Shown here: piece by piece, positions 60,260-64,000 of the stretch
Numbering within the stretch: the stretch's first letter is position 1
How the letters are laid out: every line of letters starts with the position of its first letter
Translations under genes and position numbers: made by a program
DNA from: Chryseobacterium indologenes
GTDB taxonomy: Bacteria > Bacteroidota > Bacteroidia > Flavobacteriales > Weeksellaceae
Reading direction: 5' to 3'
Assembly: GCA_016025055.1 (NCBI GenBank)
Contig: CP065590.1
Span: forward strand, 4,464,001 to 4,528,000
DNA length: 64,000 bases
The notes under the pieces: generated by a model
Seen by the model: only the letters and a program-made list of their open reading frames with translations
Told to the model about the DNA's origin: nothing
The model's database searches: none

Positions 60260-63232
60260 TCTTATATCATTTTCAAAAATTTATTATCTTCGTGATTAGT
60301 CACAGCCATTTTAATGCTTACAGAATCGTCTGATAAGTTGTGAATTGCTTTCAAAAATTATTATCTTCGTGATTAGTCACAGCAGGTAATCAAATGTATA
60401 GTTGAAGAAGGGGGTTGTGAATTGCTTTCAAAAATTATTATCTTCGTGATTAGTCACAGCATTTCTAAATCTCTCATTATACCGTCGACCGTTGTGAATT
60501 GCTTTCAAAAATTATTATCTTCGTGATTAGTCACAGCTTTGGAAGTTGGTAAATATCACAGATTTCCGTTGTGAATTGCTTTCAAAAATTATTATCTTCG
60601 TGATTAGTCACAGCAAACCTATTTTCTGGAAAATAGAAACTACTGTTGTGAATTGCTTTCAAAAATTATTATCTTCGTGATTAGTCACAGCAAACCTATT
60701 TTCTGGAAAATAGAAACTACTGTTGTGAATTGCTTTCAAAAATTATTATCTTCGTGATTAGTCACAGCACGCATCTCTCCTATCTGCTTTGCTTTTCTGT
60801 TGTGAATTGCTTTCAAAAATTATTATCTTCGTGATTAGTCACAGCACCATCGCCTGCGCCTGTTGGATAATATGGGTTGTGAATTGCTTTCAAAAATTAT
60901 TATCTTCGTGATTAGTCACAGCCATAACATTATCGATTTCATTTTCTAATGCGTTGTGAATTGCTTTCAAAAATTATTATCTTCGTGATTAGTCACAGCT
61001 AGGTTCACGCGTGCTAATTCAGCCGCAACGTTGTGAATTGCTTTCAAAAATTATTATCTTCGTGATTAGTCACAGCACGAGATCGGATTCGATCTGGATT
61101 GACTTCGTTGTGAATTGCTTTCAAAAATTATTATCTTCGTGATTAGTCACAGCATTAGTCATCATTTCTACCTTAATCGCAACGTTGTGAATTGCTTTCA
61201 AAAATTATTATCTTCGTGATTAGTCACAGCAATATTGCTTCCAATTAGATGGCATTGTATGTTGTGAATTGCTTTCAAAAATTATTATCTTCGTGATTAG
61301 TCACAGCTATCGTTATCTAGTCGAATTAAGCGTTTTTGTTGTGAATTGCTTTCAAAAATTATTATCTTCGTGATTAGTCACAGCATTGTTTTTTCAGCCT
61401 CAATTCTTTTTGTTGTTGTGAATTGCTTTCAAAAATTATTATCTTCGTGATTAGTCACAGCGTGACTACAGCATTTAAATACCACATCACTGTTGTGAAT
61501 TGCTTTCAAAAATTATTATCTTCGTGATTAGTCACAGCAGACACTTCCAAGGCATTAGCTATCTCTTGGTTGTGAATTGCTTTCAAAAATTATTATCTTC
61601 GTGATTAGTCACAGCAATTACACCTTGGGGACATTGGGCTGTTTCGTTGTGAATTGCTTTCAAAAATTATTATCTTCGTGATTAGTCACAGCTTACCTGT
61701 GACGTATCTGATATAATTTCATGTTGTGAATTGCTTTCAAAAATTATTATCTTCGTGATTAGTCACAGCAAAAGGTATTGCAGTTTGGTTAATCAGCATG
61801 TTGTGAATTGCTTTCAAAAATTATTATCTTCGTGATTAGTCACAGCTAAAGACAACATAAGGAGTTGCTACCTTCAGTTGTGAATTGCTTTCAAAAATTA
61901 TTATCTTCGTGATTAGTCACAGCGAATATCCATTTTGAGCAAACAGCACTCCAGTTGTGAATTGCTTTCAAAAATTATTATCTTCGTGATTAGTCACAGC
62001 AAATTCGATATTTTGTCCCAACGTGGACTTGTTGTGAATTGCTTTCAAAAATTATTATCTTCGTGATTAGTCACAGCTCATCCAGACCGGAACTCATGAG
62101 CTTTTAGGTTGTGAATTGCTTTCAAAAATTATTATCTTCGTGATTAGTCACAGCGTTCTTCGTTTCGCCTTCCATGCTTCGAACGTTGTGAATTGCTTTC
62201 AAAAATTATTATCTTCGTGATTAGTCACAGCACGCTGTAGACAGATTTGTTTCGCCGCATGGTTGTGAATTGCTTTCAAAAATTATTATCTTCGTGATTA
62301 GTCACAGCGTAGCTTTTATGAAGTAGCACCCGGCGTACGTTGTGAATTGCTTTCAAAAATTATTATCTTCGTGATTAGTCACAGCCAGGCAAAATTTCCC
62401 TTAAAGCGTTGGGGTGTTGTGAATTGCTTTCAAAAATTATTATCTTCGTGATTAGTCACAGCCGAACTGTGATTGCTTACCTTCGTTGTTCAGTTGTGAA
62501 TTGCTTTCAAAAATTATTATCTTCGTGATTAGTCACAGCCGTAATAAACGATACAACTCAATTCTATATGTTGTGAATTGCTTTCAAAAATTATTATCTT
62601 CGTGATTAGTCACAGCCACGAACGCCGTACGTTAGGGGGCAGCGCGGTTGTGAATTGCTTTCAAAAATTATTATCTTCGTGATTAGTCACAGCACTCGCC
62701 AGTACTTTTAATGCTCTCCCACTGTTGTGAATTGCTTTCAAAAATTATTATCTTCGTGATTAGTCACAGCCTGTGACTTGCTGGCCGCCTTTAGGAAATA
62801 GTTGTGAATTGCTTTCAAAAATTATTATCTTCGTGATTAGTCACAGCGGGGCTTTTGATTTCAAAACATATAATGGTGTTGTGAATTGCTTTCAAAAATT
62901 ATTATCTTCGTGATTAGTCACAGCGATGGGCTAGATGAATATATATATTATACGGTTGTGAATTGCTTTCAAAAATTATTATCTTCGTGATTAGTCACAG
63001 CTTGCAACTGTATATCATGAGACAGGTGCTAGTTGTGAATTGCTTTCAAAAATTATTATCTTCGTGATTAGTCACAGCTGCCCGCAGCAATGAAGCTAAG
63101 GAACTCGGGTTGTGAATTGCTTTCAAAAATTATTATCTTCGTGATTAGTCACAGCTTGTTCCGGTTCTTCAGTATTGAAAAGCCAGTTGTGAATTGCTTT
63201 CAAAAATTATTATCTTCGTGATTAGTCACAGC
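60260..63232 (+). CRISPR. Type II-C-style CRISPR array, 39 repeats, 38 spacers
   Basis: A 47-nt repeat beginning GTTGTGAATTGC and ending GATTAGTCACAGC, with 30-nt spacers. Repeat starts run from 60337 to 63186 in exact 77-base steps (37 intervals), so all spacers after the first are 30 nt in sum; the first is also 30. The repeat at 60260-60306 has lost its 5' half but keeps the 3' half. Repeat ends can pair (GTTGTG with CACAGC, one wobble). Strand is given as + because type II repeats usually begin GTT and a terminator lies at the right end. Spacers 5 and 6 are identical. cas2 and cas1 follow on the minus strand. No anti-repeat for a tracrRNA is seen in the window. Confidence 0.97.
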
Positions 63233-63234
63233 CT

Positions 63235-63275
63235 CAAAAAACAATCCACTGAAAATCAGTAGATTGTTTTTGTTT
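63235..63275. terminator. Shared terminator between CRISPR array and cas2
   Basis: AAAAACAATC-C-ACTGA-AAA-TCAGT-A-GATTGTTTTT: a 10-bp plus 5-bp stem with one mismatch, A-rich on one side and T-rich on the other. It can end transcripts from both the array (+) and the cas operon (-). Confidence 0.8.
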
Positions 63276-63290
63276 TTTAGGATTTTAAAT

Positions 63291-64000
<710 letters not shown>

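Overview
The window is AT-rich chromosomal DNA from a member of the Bacteroidota, most likely a Chryseobacterium-like flavobacterium (Weeksellaceae). Support comes from several sides: promoter-like TAnnTTTG boxes upstream of many genes, GLPGLI-motif secreted proteins, DUF4476, a BlaI/M56 pair, flavobacterial double-glycine peptide precursors, and a 47-nt-repeat CRISPR array of type II-C style. No plasmid, phage or insertion-sequence genes are seen. Most of the window is ordinary housekeeping and envelope content.

Layout. 1-6 kb: a CvfB-like S1 protein, small secreted proteins, lipoamide dehydrogenase, a cupin and a broken glycosyltransferase. 6-16 kb: recQ, arabinose-5-phosphate isomerase, a Crp-family regulator, an Hsp31-like protein, tatC, and M1 and M61 peptidases. 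16-27 kb: a histidine kinase with a PBP4-type carboxypeptidase, pepE, a TPR protein, a transaldolase-like aldolase, two GLPGLI proteins, an acetyltransferase, and blaI with an M56 peptidase. 28-30 kb: a GNAT enzyme and a 2OG oxygenase/Ada-domain pair. 30.2-30.8 kb: five tandem initiator tRNAs. 31-37 kb: a Sua5/YrdC protein, a CPBP protease, yaaA, prmC and a two-gene secreted lectin locus. 37-46 kb: epimerase, SDR, AraC and rhomboid genes, and the topoisomerase IV genes. 46-52 kb: DUF2867, an aminotransferase, and seven small double-glycine, cysteine-rich precursor peptides in two groups around an SDR/AraC pair. 52-60 kb: ychF, ferritin, a GHL10 lipoprotein, typA, a PfpI-like protein and a YceI lipoprotein. 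60.26-63.23 kb: a CRISPR array of 39 repeats. It is followed on the minus strand by cas2 and the start-truncated cas1; cas9 should lie beyond 64000.

Two things stand out. First, the precursor peptides share an unannotated C-x6-C-x4-C core after a GG leader, and no maturation or export gene lies nearby. Second, at least 17 single-base indels, nearly all in short homopolymers, break about 15 genes, including parC, recQ and dacB. That density in conserved genes points to sequencing or assembly error rather than real decay. Genes called 'pseudogene' here should be read as probably intact in the organism.

The CRISPR locus shows a coherent architecture. All 38 spacers are exactly 30 nt by the arithmetic of the array. 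The left-end repeat is degenerate, a terminator hairpin is shared between the convergent array and cas operon, and a promoter-like element lies inside each repeat.
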